Positions 31,501 to 37,969 of a stretch of 64,000 nt of DNA are shown piece by piece (position 1 is the first letter of the stretch; each line of letters begins with the position of its first letter). The DNA comes from Cellvibrio sp. PSBB023 (GTDB lineage: Bacteria; Pseudomonadota; Gammaproteobacteria; Pseudomonadales; Cellvibrionaceae): positions 3,326,001 through 3,390,000 of the forward strand of contig NZ_CP019799.1 of the NCBI RefSeq assembly GCF_002007605.1, written 5' to 3'. Below the pieces are notes generated by a model. It worked only from the letters and a program-made list of their open reading frames with translations. It did not search any database and had not been told where the DNA came from. Made by a program: the position numbers and the translations under genes.

Positions 31501-31508
31501 CTACTCAT
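19536..31508 (-). CDS. Giant TpsA filamentous-haemagglutinin-like exoprotein
   Basis: Secreted or surface-anchored adhesin-like protein of 3,990 residues, exported by the adjacent TpsB. The extended signal peptide ends near SPLWAA. The TPS domain follows, with the motifs SSSSIALNRV, SHILGRIDSNG and NPNGVVFGKDAI. Residues up to about 1180 look like beta-helix. From about 1180 to 3270 come many units pairing NTWxIT..GxL..FxNIxxLxGG with GGxGNDxF turns, like RTX calcium-binding nonapeptides, including the 161-residue repeats at 25130-27060. A beta-helical tail follows, with one Cys pair (CVNDC, about residue 3593), the only cysteines I noticed. The start ATG has AGGA upstream. A single unbroken frame of this length argues for selection to keep it. 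The ligand is unknown. Confidence 0.92.
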   Translation of the reverse strand: MSSTTLPKRFASISRQPQLSRQKLYAAMLIASQWMSASPLWAAPEGGEVVGGEGVITQNGVDTLIHQASDRLAIDWRSFDVAANERVEFIQPSSSSIALNRVLSNSASHILGRIDSNGQVMLVNPNGVVFGKDAIINVGGMIASGMSIDPASFINGDFTLNSLEGTDGKVINYGIINAATGGSVTLVGQQVQNNGLISAKLGAVNLAAGNEAVLTFDPSGLVGVKVTEAVLQQALGVDAAVINNGTINADGGRVLLSASVSEDIFSDAVNNGGMNKTSSVVMHEDGSFTLGAGADVINTGHIDTSVANGAAGKVVVVGNNVTTSGTITANTGSGTAGAIELHSTDTTLVTESGAISAQATTQGHGGDIKVLGNKVGLLDNAQVNASGANGGGQVLIGGDKTGQNLQIRNADFIYLGKDSSVKTDALINGNGGKLITFASDTARIYGNLYSRGGSEGGNGGFIETSGLKGFEILNTPDITAAAGSGGTWLIDPYDIVINDNDNDNYKIDTDEKKFTSVDSARLGASNIKSALENGSTVIVQTGGSAGDGNGNGNITVSGRITFDINNGSNEDGTATLRLLAHGNINIGATIERDNDNDSTNNGQNNASNTGKGILNIELIANKDNVGGGNITITNGVNIATNGGYFYAGKSAAEIDGRLDDDYTNKIVDFTSIGATINTSGAFGGGDIVINATNNVSLGVLKFGYDYLNAYKKQDNSTNVANLVRVGSVSVNAGGDVTLGGAIDFNNTGKRKNNGEKGYIGNTLDGEDTLLKINALGNITIGALISDAGYGDARDALDIDLTAGNAITINANIYTAGGNFTTSSQTFNSSGRLINTDRANSNPSDTITDVNGNGIQNGNAQWSNRGNITINAASTVTLGSLVTDAVAEKGERQGNLIIQGINQTDGISTDSLTVTQSGSLDIAGTSTFNLGTGGNITLLDDDNRFAGSLSFVSANNVEVKNTKATVLDDSEITSTFVLVSDGISQDEGKKLIIGGDTSLNSGTKNIVFNGSVNSTESTESTEANLTLIGGDISFANAVGGIKRLGEFTITSTGEVKFQSIDATPAVAQDISAKSLSVTAAKSFISGNITTAGGDVDITASDSIIVQSINTSADTAGKIALTVNGNGDEKSITINGDLNAQNTDGSQNDVVLTLKDTSAAGAINLNHTSFFSSDVTLTGLGEKNTLNALDVDNTWELTADNAGTITGNTNSKKITFSGFENINGGSEGDAFIVKNNSKFTGLIDGGAGANSLNIADESNTDAYAIAVANIYDENASLTVKGITTIVGNNHNDTSLIIASGNNEWIIDGIDKGMVSLVSFEQIKNLMGGEGNDSFKFGAAGQITGSINGGSGNNSITAREADTLWMINGENSGSLGLASEVGTRYLESFSNVQHLIGTEANDTFIFTNDAKVELADGKDGFDTADLSQITTDITVTIDETSEYGFTSVEKIIANENANFTLAATSGNNNWSIDSSNAGQVNGIQFVDFKILQGGSDIDTFTIDTNFAGSIYGGAGNDIFNINAQVGSIFGGNGDDRFVFFEVGSVTTASGNDGDDIVDLSNLTAARIITLNGTSINNVDSVSRVIANSAYDFTLEATSGNNIWRIYDFDDSGTAADSTNDGVVNGIQFVDFKILQGGSGIDTFTIDTNFDGSIYGGDGNDIFNINAKVNELHGENGADIFNIHALVNNISGGSGNDSFIFYAGGDVTTANGDAGSDLVDFSNLNANYTITLNGSTINNIASVSRVIANGAYEFTLAATSGNNTWRVYDFDGSGTAADGTNDGVVNGIQFVDFKILQGGSGIDTFTIDTNFMGTIDGGVGNDIFNINAQAGSIFGGDGADTFNINALVNNISGGNGDDRFVFFEVGSVTTASGNDGDDIVDFSNLTAARTITLNGTRINNVDSVSRVIANSAYDFTLAATSGNNTWRIYDFDGSGTTADGTNDGVVNGIQFVDFKILQGGSGIDTFTIDTNFDGSIYGGDGNDIFNINAKVNELHGEDGADTFNIKAQVENIFGGNGDDRFVFFEGGSVTTASGDDGYDIVDFSNLTAARIITLNGTSINNVDSVSRVIANSTYDFTLEATSGNNIWRIYDFDDSGTVADGTNDGVVNGIQFVDFKILKGGSGIDTFTIDTNFKGTIYGVAGNNVFNVNANVNTIYGGDENDSFVLGNSGSVTTLNGGLGTNTLTGRNNNNVWTLTADNTGSLSTGNTTYINNFSNIQVLQGGNAVDIFNLDFAFSGTVKGGAGADIFNVNAETNILDGEDGNDSFRFNSDSNIGSANVIHGGDGNNDISGRETINTWEITSTNTGSVSVTSGTTYIASFNNIQTLNGGAAADDFIINASIGTIQSGAGNNTFYVNTAVGHLQGGADNDHFIFGAAGSAQSIIGAGGVNSLTGRNANNTWNITGAHAGNLGVTGAGLYVTNFSNIQNLQGGNSIDIFNINAIAGSVFGNAGNDQFVFNSNNNAGSAALIDGGADNNILIGRNAENTWTMLGANNGTLSTTNGTNYVANFSAIQQLEGGNAVDSLVAINQDNDWNITGVNRGNLGASGSTSFITFTNIENLIGRQALDRFTFTSNQSYITGLIDGGSSATLASIQDSLDLTAVTSGVTVELGNSSSNHLNVVNIESITAYTGNPNNNVIIGASDSAYRWNITSLNAGSIERITSPSLETSVNFNNFGELRGGTNSDRFNVQAQVSKSISGGEGEGIDLVDYSNRTEDVAITIGGNGSLGVTGINGIEGIIGNSGVNSAYNSTINVTDGNNTWTIGAFDSFSDGINDGTININGKIISFENFNRLIGGSGNDTFNYSALGQLIGLIDGGAGDNIVNASQSTKAQQFHVSGNEPGATNIVRIKELTGNLSTNSVLVSQSSSNIWNINNQGIGRLNDSLRFSGITNLMGGNYVDVFNIDNIASLKGLIDGSGGVDRVNLTGINSDISLGIGATAVADLKIANIELVEANTNRNNALIAEKSNDNTWEISARNAGKLNGTLSFSGFANLIGGEKTDVFSFINELSDISGFIDGNKGHDSLDLSISNRDAVVRIVSDDTTANNNNIRIKNIEEIAADARKNNQLIASDLDNLWTITATDAGRLSDVTSSSTIVFSNFKHLTGGNQNDTFNFESTGNITGFIDGAGQREQDVVDVSKSVNPNIVITAVGAESGYANIEKFIGNNITSSITGDNRVNNWVVHNNSGTINSSIMFEGFVNLIGGNNQDTFLLENAALSGYIDGSGGNDTFTLAQSSVAGGISGGAGDDVFNITVANGFSGTLDIRGGQGDDRLFISGGDANYKATHQQGVLQYTSPANLVYTANYSDIMEITDSVIADSLAVSGTSASDIFTLQNNKYWLNPTLSVNYLQKQNLIINGAADDQVKIDGAVSIAKTFTVNNASLIGENAGKIIAQNLELIATQDVGSNSDRLKLAVDNIYLKSTKGNVYIDEQDSLTIKEFSTSTTALFDLLIGGDLLSSTSINYAGQFNANSQYGNILLNNTNTFTGNLNLKAAGNIAIKNSAAVNFEEVRAQNLSVEADGTVTGIGSIIVNGLTSISSGANVTFMHADNDLNSLAIVKANNVFLKDKNSLTLTGVSASGDVSLSAKETVNIASACVNDCAENYGVRAKNLEINTGAGAITVGKNIDVIDNLTFRANGITVNDALSAKNINLNAGADTLLLSERGNLNGLAGNSIALSGNRIEQRSVIKGNGDISFVAADDIQMANGSLTESLSGNVTYRGKNIALGSIKAVNGSVNLTANGAISDNNGDDINIEANRWNADAIAGIGVGRFGSLGQDAIETDVNILSVRNAGKLQGDTKINILNTDSLIIEQLRNNGDISIANLTGDIILDNTNNEPFNINDSDARTQGGVINAGTNGGILTLSIPNGMVRAENKAVKSNPDIIADIATFDYSENTKFSFGERDRKIVMHIPSFYKQTARTSSIIWYLKKPLDTADSSTPIKNLMSNDQLIQIEGLSEIDPAIFTNVSNYIHDEVAILMPADQRFDEDEYAE
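25130..27060 (-). repeat. 483-bp tandem repeats within tpsA
   Basis: The same stretch encoding GIQFVDFKIL recurs at plus-strand 25181, 25664, 26147, 26630 and 27059. The first three intervals are exactly 483 bases (161 residues); the last is 429. Each unit encodes a calcium-loop-like YDFDxSGT segment, a conserved core and two to four GGxGNDxF turns. Near identity suggests recent expansion. Confidence 0.85.
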
Positions 31509-31942
31509 ATGTCATTCCTAAACATGTCGTTTTTCATCAAATGTGATGCAGTGCACAAAGGCAATGAATCGCACAAAATAAAGCGATTCCAAGGGCGCGG
31601 ATTTTACCCGCTGACAATAATGCTTGGCTGTAGGAAATTGACTATGCGTGACGCTTATTTAGACATTTTGTGATCAGGTTTTATTTTTATTTTTATCGAT
31701 AAAAAATCTAATAGATTGATGTTTTTGACGACAATTTTGTGCAGTTAATTGGTATTGATAGAAGTGATTTTTGAATACAGCCACATATTCAGAACGGCCA
31801 GATTTTGCTTGCTAGTAATAAGCCTTGGTAGACGGGAATTAATCTATGGCGTGTTTCCCTAAGAGCACGCTGTATGCTCTCAGGAAAGGCTTAACATAAA
31901 TCAAAGGAGAAATATTGGCTCTATTGCCATGTTGAAAATATT
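31509..31942. other. Intergenic region upstream of tpsA
   Basis: No gene is seen. It holds the tpsA leader, its probable promoter and the shared upstream element (listed separately). A hairpin lies at 31858-31884 (CCTAAGAGCA with TGCTCTCAGG, loop of seven bases) downstream of the lipoprotein gene; it lacks a T-run, so it is at best a weak terminator. Confidence 0.5.
31601..31693 (-). promoter_or_regulatory. tpsA upstream element, copy A, with candidate -10
   Basis: On the minus strand a TAAAAT (31606-31601) may be the -10 box, about 93 bases before the ATG. Directly upstream, 31620-31652 is identical over 33 bases to 34099-34131, and similarity continues to about 31693. The same layout before two surface-protein genes suggests a common activator site. 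Confidence 0.55.
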
Positions 31943-34012
31943 TTACGGAAAACTATTCTCAGACTTATTAAGAATCAATTTTTCACCAGTTTCGCGGTCA
32001 ACTATTATCAACGCTTGGCGCATATCATCGGTGATTAATAGAAACTCATTTTGCTCATCAAGCTTCATATCTCTAGAGAGCACAGTCTTATCACTCGCAC
32101 CAGCATAAGACATATCCTTAAACAAACTGCGCTCACCTGTCGTTAAATCGATAGCCAGTAATTTATTAGAAATACTCTCCATCACAATAAGCCGATTATA
32201 TTTTTTATCCTTTACAATACCTCTCAACGCCGCAGTTTCGCCATCTGGTAACCGAGCGCTAAAAAGCTCACCACTGCCGATTGTGTTATCCGAGAACACT
32301 TCACGCTTACCTGTTATTGCGTTCACCTTAATAACTTGATGTTGTGTTACATCCGCAAGCTGCCCCCCCGAAGTTACCCAGTAGTTATCACCATCTATTG
32401 CTATATTTCTTGAATTTTTAATTAATGGCTGTTCACTGGCGGCGGAGATCAAGGAGAATTCTTTTGAATCTAACGAAAACCCAAGTACTCGACCACCACC
32501 CTCTGCAGAGGCAGATGTGTTTTCTACTAGCACCAATCTATTTCTACCATTTTCTCTATCTAAAGACATACCAAATGCAGCGCCGCCAAAAGACATGTAG
32601 TCTTCGATAAAGCTACCATCCAGTAAATCAAATACCATCATTTTATAACCACCGCAACGACCATAGAATCGTGCGTTTTGATAGTCAATAATCAGTCCAT
32701 ACAAGGGATCATTACAGATACTTTCATGATCTATAAATGCACTACGCTGTCCAGTAGCAATATCCACTACCGTTACTTTTCTATTTTCAGTCATAAGTAT
32801 GCGATTGCGTTCAATGTCCAATACACTGTTTCCTATGTTATAAATCTGATCCCCCTCAACCGGAAACGCACTCCTTACATTTGCCTGCCGAATAACAACC
32901 TTATTCGCTTCCTCCAGCGCTGTGGTATTACCATGCTCATCCGTCGCAATGACTTTGATTTCATTTTCTGCGTTTGCGGTTAATGTGATATTTGCGGTCC
33001 AACTGGAAAAATCTTTTACGCCATCGGTATCGGTGATAGGAGTTACCTCAAACTCGTCTGAGCTAATCGTGGTATCCGGTGTCGCCAGGTCATAGGATCT
33101 CACCACCACTTTTACACTGGTAATGGTGTTGTTATCTGTGGCTGTTCCACGCACTTTGACACTATTGGCTTCGCTCATGGTGTAAGGCGTGGGGAATTTG
33201 AATTCAGCAACCGGTGGGATGGTGTCGGGCAGGGTGGTGATGGTATAGGTGGCACTCACACCACCGATAGTCACAACCACATCGACACTGACCTTATTGT
33301 TATTCGCCGATACGCCTTTCAATCGCACTGTGTTGTTCACTGATACAGTGCCAGTGGCGGAGGTAAATTCGCCTCCATTAATTGAATACTCACCACCGGT
33401 GATGCTGATAGGCACTGCTGCATCTATACCGCTGACTGTGATGCTATTGGAGGTGTAGGCAGTATCTAATTCAGCGTTGATTGCTGGCTCAAATGTGAAA
33501 GCATCTGGTGTGGTATCTGCTTTGGTTGTGACACTGAAGGTGGCTGCAACATCACCCAGGGTCAGTTGTGCAGTAACCGTTGTACTGTGAGATGCCGACG
33601 CGGTTACGCGCACGACGATGCTCTGGCCGTTGCTAATACTGCCTGCGGATGCAGTAAAGGCACTGCCATTAATCGAATACTCACCACCGGTGATACTCAC
33701 TGTGGTTGCGGTATTGATCCCTGAAATAGTAACCGGCGCGGATTCAATCACTGCGGAGAGCTCGGCATCGACAATTGCGGTAAAGCTATAGGGATTGGGG
33801 GTTGTATCTACGACAGGAGTAGAGGATGTACTGCTACTGGTTCCAATCTGACTGAGGTTACTACTATTGCTACTCACAGCAACAGTACTACTGGTGTTTG
33901 GTGCTGGATTACTGCCACTGCCACCTCCACCGCCGCCACAGGCAACAAGTGAGGCAAGGCCTAGAATTAGAACCGTTCGGGAAAATACGCGGTGCAGTGT
34001 TGCTATCGTCAT
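31943..34012 (-). CDS. Lipoprotein with repeated Ig-like domains and a propeller-like C-terminus
   Basis: Exported lipoprotein of 689 residues from the ATG at 34012 (AAGGAG upstream). The frame stays open to 34096 but that part covers the promoter. The lipobox is SLVAC followed by a run of Gly and a Ser/Thr-rich linker to about residue 75. Two similar domains of about 90 residues follow (TVSGI, ISITGGEYSING and ITIGGVSATYTITT features), then a third Ig-like domain (VKVRGTATDNNTITSVKV). The last 350 residues or so have repeated units such as NRLIVMESISNKLLAIDLTTGERSLF split over blades, like an NHL or SMP-30 beta-propeller. Probably surface- or periplasm-exposed. It shares its upstream element with tpsA, suggesting co-regulation. 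Function not known. Confidence 0.75.
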   Translation of the reverse strand: MTIATLHRVFSRTVLILGLASLVACGGGGGGSGSNPAPNTSSTVAVSSNSSNLSQIGTSSSTSSTPVVDTTPNPYSFTAIVDAELSAVIESAPVTISGINTATTVSITGGEYSINGSAFTASAGSISNGQSIVVRVTASASHSTTVTAQLTLGDVAATFSVTTKADTTPDAFTFEPAINAELDTAYTSNSITVSGIDAAVPISITGGEYSINGGEFTSATGTVSVNNTVRLKGVSANNNKVSVDVVVTIGGVSATYTITTLPDTIPPVAEFKFPTPYTMSEANSVKVRGTATDNNTITSVKVVVRSYDLATPDTTISSDEFEVTPITDTDGVKDFSSWTANITLTANAENEIKVIATDEHGNTTALEEANKVVIRQANVRSAFPVEGDQIYNIGNSVLDIERNRILMTENRKVTVVDIATGQRSAFIDHESICNDPLYGLIIDYQNARFYGRCGGYKMMVFDLLDGSFIEDYMSFGGAAFGMSLDRENGRNRLVLVENTSASAEGGGRVLGFSLDSKEFSLISAASEQPLIKNSRNIAIDGDNYWVTSGGQLADVTQHQVIKVNAITGKREVFSDNTIGSGELFSARLPDGETAALRGIVKDKKYNRLIVMESISNKLLAIDLTTGERSLFKDMSYAGASDKTVLSRDMKLDEQNEFLLITDDMRQALIIVDRETGEKLILNKSENSFP

Positions 34013-34079
34013 GATAGTAATGACTCCTTTTGCGATGAAGTAGGGATCTGCTTGGAGAGCAGAGCGTAAAAAGGCGGGG

Positions 34080-34170
34080 ATTCTACTTGCTAGCAATCAT
34101 GCTTGGCTGTAGGAAATTGACTATGCGTGACACTTTTATAGACATTTTGTGACCGGGTTTTATTTTTATT
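34080..34170 (-). promoter_or_regulatory. Lipoprotein-gene upstream element, copy B, with candidate -10
   Basis: TAGAAT (34085-34080, minus strand) is placed like the TAAAAT of copy A, about 68 bases before the lipoprotein start at 34012. The 33-base identical core is 34099-34131; similarity extends to about 34170 and more weakly to 34220. Confidence 0.55.
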
Positions 34171-34271
34171 ATTTGCCAGCAACAATGAAAGATTATGATG
34201 TTTTTGGCGCCAAGCTTGTGACGCACAACCGGGAGGGTAATTGTGTTGAGGTTTCATTCATTAACAGCGCA

Positions 34272-34505
34272 TTACTGCGATTCCCAGTCAGAAGCTAACT
34301 GTGGTTCATATAAGTCACCCATTAAGTCATGCAACACTAATTTAGGATTGGTTACTTTTTTATCTTTTCCATCTTTCCAGGGAACTACATACAAAATGTT
34401 AGGTAGTCCTTGACTAGCATCTACAGCTTCCGGATTATTTTCATTGCTAGCAAATACTGACAAGGAAATACCGAGCCCAAGAATAATAAATTTATGCAGC
34501 TTCAT
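34272..34505 (-). CDS. Small exported protein of unknown function
   Basis: A 77-residue protein from the ATG at 34505. A signal peptide ends around SVFAS. The mature part is short and polar with ILYVVPWKDGKDKK in the middle and ends LASDWESQ. From memory, short proteins with a VPWK motif occur near TPR and ExbB/ExbD genes in other marine gammaproteobacteria, but I cannot verify this here. It starts six bases after the stop of the TPR lipoprotein gene, with GGGAG before it, so it belongs to the same operon. Confidence 0.6.
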   Translation of the reverse strand: MKLHKFIILGLGISLSVFASNENNPEAVDASQGLPNILYVVPWKDGKDKKVTNPKLVLHDLMGDLYEPQLASDWESQ

Positions 34506-34510
34506 AATGA

Positions 34511-35122
34511 TTACTCCCTTTTCAATGTTTGTTTTAATTCTTGTACCCAAGCCTCAGTTTCTTCATCTTTTTGGCCTGCAAGCAAAAGATAACTTTCGTA
34601 ATATGGAATAGCCTTCGCGATATTCTGATAGTAAAGATCGTAAAGCAGAGCCATGTTGTAGTGAATATTAGGATTTTTAGCATCAAGCTTTAACGCATTT
34701 AGGTAGTTTTTTTCTGCATTTTTATATTGACCGCTCTCGACACAAATGAGCCCTTTGATATTATTAATATCGGCTGAGGCCGGCTGTAATTTATCGGCAT
34801 GCTCAATCGATCGCTGAGCATCAGCTATATTTTTTACGGTGTAATTGGCAATAGCAAGGTTAACCCATACGTCAAGATAACCGGGATTTTTTTCTGCAAT
34901 TTTTCCCAGCGATATAGCTGCTACTTTGGCATTTCCTTTTTCAAGATCAGCAACTGCCTGAACGTAATCCAATAAGTCTTTTTCGGAAATAGAAACAGAT
35001 TTTTTAATTATTTGAGATGTAGGGGACGGCGATTTTGATACCGTTGCACATGCGCTCAACAATATAGATATGGCCAATAATAGGATAAGCCTGGGAAAGT
35101 ATAATGTTAACAAAACTTTCAT
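34511..35122 (-). CDS. Small TPR lipoprotein
   Basis: Lipoprotein of about 203 residues starting at the ATG at 35122 with signal sequence MKVLLTLYFPRL and lipobox LLSAC. Earlier in-frame ATG (35168) and TTG (35176) codons overlap the upstream stop and would add an unlikely prefix. Three to four TPR units are visible between about residues 55 and 180 (PGYLDVWVNLAIANYTVKN, PASADINNIKGLICVESGQY and PNIHYNMALLYDLYYQN). It ends in a charged LKQTLKRE. It is likely a periplasmic or outer-membrane scaffold working with the two larger TPR proteins encoded just upstream. Confidence 0.72.
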   Translation of the reverse strand: MKVLLTLYFPRLILLLAISILLSACATVSKSPSPTSQIIKKSVSISEKDLLDYVQAVADLEKGNAKVAAISLGKIAEKNPGYLDVWVNLAIANYTVKNIADAQRSIEHADKLQPASADINNIKGLICVESGQYKNAEKNYLNALKLDAKNPNIHYNMALLYDLYYQNIAKAIPYYESYLLLAGQKDEETEAWVQELKQTLKRE

Positions 35123-35172
35123 TATATATCCGTTTACTTGCATAGCTAAAAAAACAGGTATCCTTTTCATAA

Positions 35173-37965
35173 TCAATTTACTGTGCTTCTGAAAATACTA
35201 AACTTACCCTGACGTCCATAACGTGACGGGAAGAGTGCCTGTAACTCTGTATGACTTTTCTTAATCCAAGGGCTTTGTATGCCATCGGCAGTTCTTGCCA
35301 TGTTTATTTCATAAAACTCTATTGCCTTCTCTTCAAAAGGGAAAGCCTGATCTTCAATTAGTATGTTGTATTGTTCAAGCTCATCACCTGCAAGGTTTTT
35401 AGGTCGCTCAGAATCAAGTAAGGACTTGGCAAATACTTGGTATATATTTGCTATTGAATAAGTTGCCTCCGTCGTTACTTCTGCAATGTTATATGATGAA
35501 GCTTGCCCAAACAGGGAAATCGCATCCTGCATGAATTTTTTCTTATCCCTTAAGCTCTGTGCAAGAGGCTCAACCAGTCTTTTATTATCAAACTTATTTT
35601 TTTGTATATTAGCAAGCGCCAAAGCGGAACTAGCGGCAATATAATTTGTACGATCTGTTTTATTATTTTGTAAAGCTTGGCTATCGCTAGCAATAATCTG
35701 TTGCTGCCAAAAATTGGATTTTTCAGTCTGATTTTGTTTTAAATAGAGGGCAGAGAGTTTATTCATTGCCTCTATGTATTGAGCATAAGGTGTTTTATAA
35801 GTGTCGACATAACGTGTATATGCGCGAATTGCATCCGGCACATTATTTTTTATTTCATACAGGGCAGCTGCCTGCCATAAGGCAGACATTTTTATATTTT
35901 CATCGCTGTCTTTTGCTGATATTTCTTCAAACACAATAGCTGCACGATCATCTTTACCTAGTTTGATATATGCACTTGAAAGCTGTCGAGTTGCATCTTG
36001 ATAAAATTTATGCTTAGGGAATTGCCGCTGGAATAATTCAATATTGGCAACAGCTTGGTTCCAGCGCTCATGCTTCACAGCAAGACTAATAGCTTCATAA
36101 AGCGAGTCAGGTGCTATATCAGAGCTACCCGCTTGTTTGGCTACACGAGCATAATGAGTAATAGCGCTGTCGACCTTGTTGTTCATTAAATCAGCTTTAC
36201 CTTGCTGATATATTGCCAAGGCCAAACTATTACTGAAACGATTTTTATCATTAGTATTCTTTGCTGTTGTAAGTAAATAAGAAAATATCGTTTCAGCTTC
36301 TGTTGCATTATTGGTTTTTAAATAGGATAAACCTTTAATATAGTTTGATTCATTGCGAGTAGCGTTTTCTGTTACCCCGGCAATACTATTGGAAAATCTA
36401 ATCGCATCAGCATAACGTTGATTATTATAAGCAAGCTCTACAGCATGTAAGCTGACCTGTTGATAACGCGGCTCTTTTTGATACAACTGCACTGACCGCA
36501 ATGCATAGGTCAAATGAAGATCAAGCCAATGTGAATTTTCAGGCTGTGCTTTATATAACTTATCTGTTAATTCAATAGTGGCATAAGCTGCTTCTTTATC
36601 TAATACTATGTTTCCGTCGTATGCTGCCTTTTCAAAATAAGTAAGTGCTTCTGTATTCATATTTTTTATGGCAAGCAATTCAGCATAAGCTGTATATACC
36701 TTGTCTGTTCTTGCGTAGGACTCGTATTGGTTTAGGTAGCGCCGATACCATTCGTTGGCAGCCGTAAAATATTTGGAATCATGCGTAGTTCTATATGCTT
36801 GCTGTTGAGCATCAGCAACCAACAATATATTGTCACGCATGGATTTTTTTATCATATTGTAAGCTTGGGTATTTTTTTTACCCTTCCAATAATTACTCTT
36901 TGCATTAAAACGGGTATAAAAATTTTCCATTGCCGTTTCAAATTGCTTATTGAGATCAGCACTTTTAAATATTGTTATTTGATCTAAATAGGCTTCCGGT
37001 AGATTTTCAGAGTCAGGATTACTGCTAATAAATTTATCCAAAGTGCTTGTTGCATCTGCATAGCGCTGCTGTGCCACATAAATCAAACTGATAAATTTAT
37101 AGGAATAATATAAATACTCAGATTGGGTAGGGTCACTAAAATAGTTTTTAAGGTCATCTATATCATGGGTATTGATAACTGCAAGGGAAAGTGCCCTAAA
37201 ATACTCGTCAAAGTCACTTTTATCGTTACCTGTTAAACTGTGGTATGCAGAAAATTTTCGATATTTTATTGCCTCTACATAGTCTTCTATCGCTTCTGTG
37301 AATAAATTCTGTTTATAACGTGACCATCCACGCTTTACTAGCGATCGCTCATAAAATTCATTTCCGTTTGAACTAAATATAACTTCTGAATATGCACTTT
37401 CAGCAGTTAAATAATCCCCCGAAATAAATGCATTTTCAGCCAAACGAAACTGAGATTCTGCGTAGTAAATTGATTGGGGGAATCGCATGGTTAGTTGCGT
37501 TAGTGTATCCAGTGATTTCTCCTGGAAATTTAATTTTTCATAATTTTGTGCTAATTGATAAAGAATTCTATCGTTATCTTTTGCTTCAGGATATTCAGCT
37601 AAAGAGGCTGATAACAAATCTATCGTACGTTGTATAGATGCTCTATATGTTTTACTCTGTTCAATATCTATTTGATTATTGACAGTACTTTCATCCAGCT
37701 TGTTTAATTCCGCTATTTCCAACTCGGCTAAACGGCTCATGGCCATACGTCGCCCTTTCTCAGCAGAGGAGGCTGAGGCCAAGTAATCATTGTATGCTTG
37801 TTTAATGTCCGCTTCTGTCTTAGCTTTTACGAATACAGGTGCAACATCTTTGTCTGATGATTGGACATCCAGGTCTCGCAAAGTGCTTTCTTGCGGTTCT
37901 GTAGTACTGCAACCAACTAACATAAGAAAGACCAATAAATATACGTATCGAATAGGCAATTGCAT
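35173..37965 (-). CDS. Large TPR lipoprotein
   Basis: About 930 residues, almost wholly helical TPR-like repeats after a lipoprotein signal (LVFLMLVGC). Examples are PEAKDNDRILYQLAQNYEKL near residue 130, PQSIYYAESQFRLAENAF near 165, and AAALYEIKNNVPDAIRAYTRY near 700. The start is set at the ATG at 37965 (MQLPIRYV), which gives a clean signal peptide; ATGs at 37983 and further up overlap the preceding gene. It resembles long TPR lipoproteins of gliding or TonB-type energy-coupling clusters in architecture only. It lies between two other TPR genes in one operon. An outer-membrane scaffold role is inferred. Confidence 0.72.
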   Translation of the reverse strand: MQLPIRYVYLLVFLMLVGCSTTEPQESTLRDLDVQSSDKDVAPVFVKAKTEADIKQAYNDYLASASSAEKGRRMAMSRLAELEIAELNKLDESTVNNQIDIEQSKTYRASIQRTIDLLSASLAEYPEAKDNDRILYQLAQNYEKLNFQEKSLDTLTQLTMRFPQSIYYAESQFRLAENAFISGDYLTAESAYSEVIFSSNGNEFYERSLVKRGWSRYKQNLFTEAIEDYVEAIKYRKFSAYHSLTGNDKSDFDEYFRALSLAVINTHDIDDLKNYFSDPTQSEYLYYSYKFISLIYVAQQRYADATSTLDKFISSNPDSENLPEAYLDQITIFKSADLNKQFETAMENFYTRFNAKSNYWKGKKNTQAYNMIKKSMRDNILLVADAQQQAYRTTHDSKYFTAANEWYRRYLNQYESYARTDKVYTAYAELLAIKNMNTEALTYFEKAAYDGNIVLDKEAAYATIELTDKLYKAQPENSHWLDLHLTYALRSVQLYQKEPRYQQVSLHAVELAYNNQRYADAIRFSNSIAGVTENATRNESNYIKGLSYLKTNNATEAETIFSYLLTTAKNTNDKNRFSNSLALAIYQQGKADLMNNKVDSAITHYARVAKQAGSSDIAPDSLYEAISLAVKHERWNQAVANIELFQRQFPKHKFYQDATRQLSSAYIKLGKDDRAAIVFEEISAKDSDENIKMSALWQAAALYEIKNNVPDAIRAYTRYVDTYKTPYAQYIEAMNKLSALYLKQNQTEKSNFWQQQIIASDSQALQNNKTDRTNYIAASSALALANIQKNKFDNKRLVEPLAQSLRDKKKFMQDAISLFGQASSYNIAEVTTEATYSIANIYQVFAKSLLDSERPKNLAGDELEQYNILIEDQAFPFEEKAIEFYEINMARTADGIQSPWIKKSHTELQALFPSRYGRQGKFSIFRSTVN

Positions 37966-37969
37966 TTCT

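Noticed and set aside
34013..34096. N-terminal extension of the lipoprotein at 31943
   Set aside because: It reads through the promoter-like copy B element and would bury the lipoprotein signal; the ATG at 34012 has a ribosome site.
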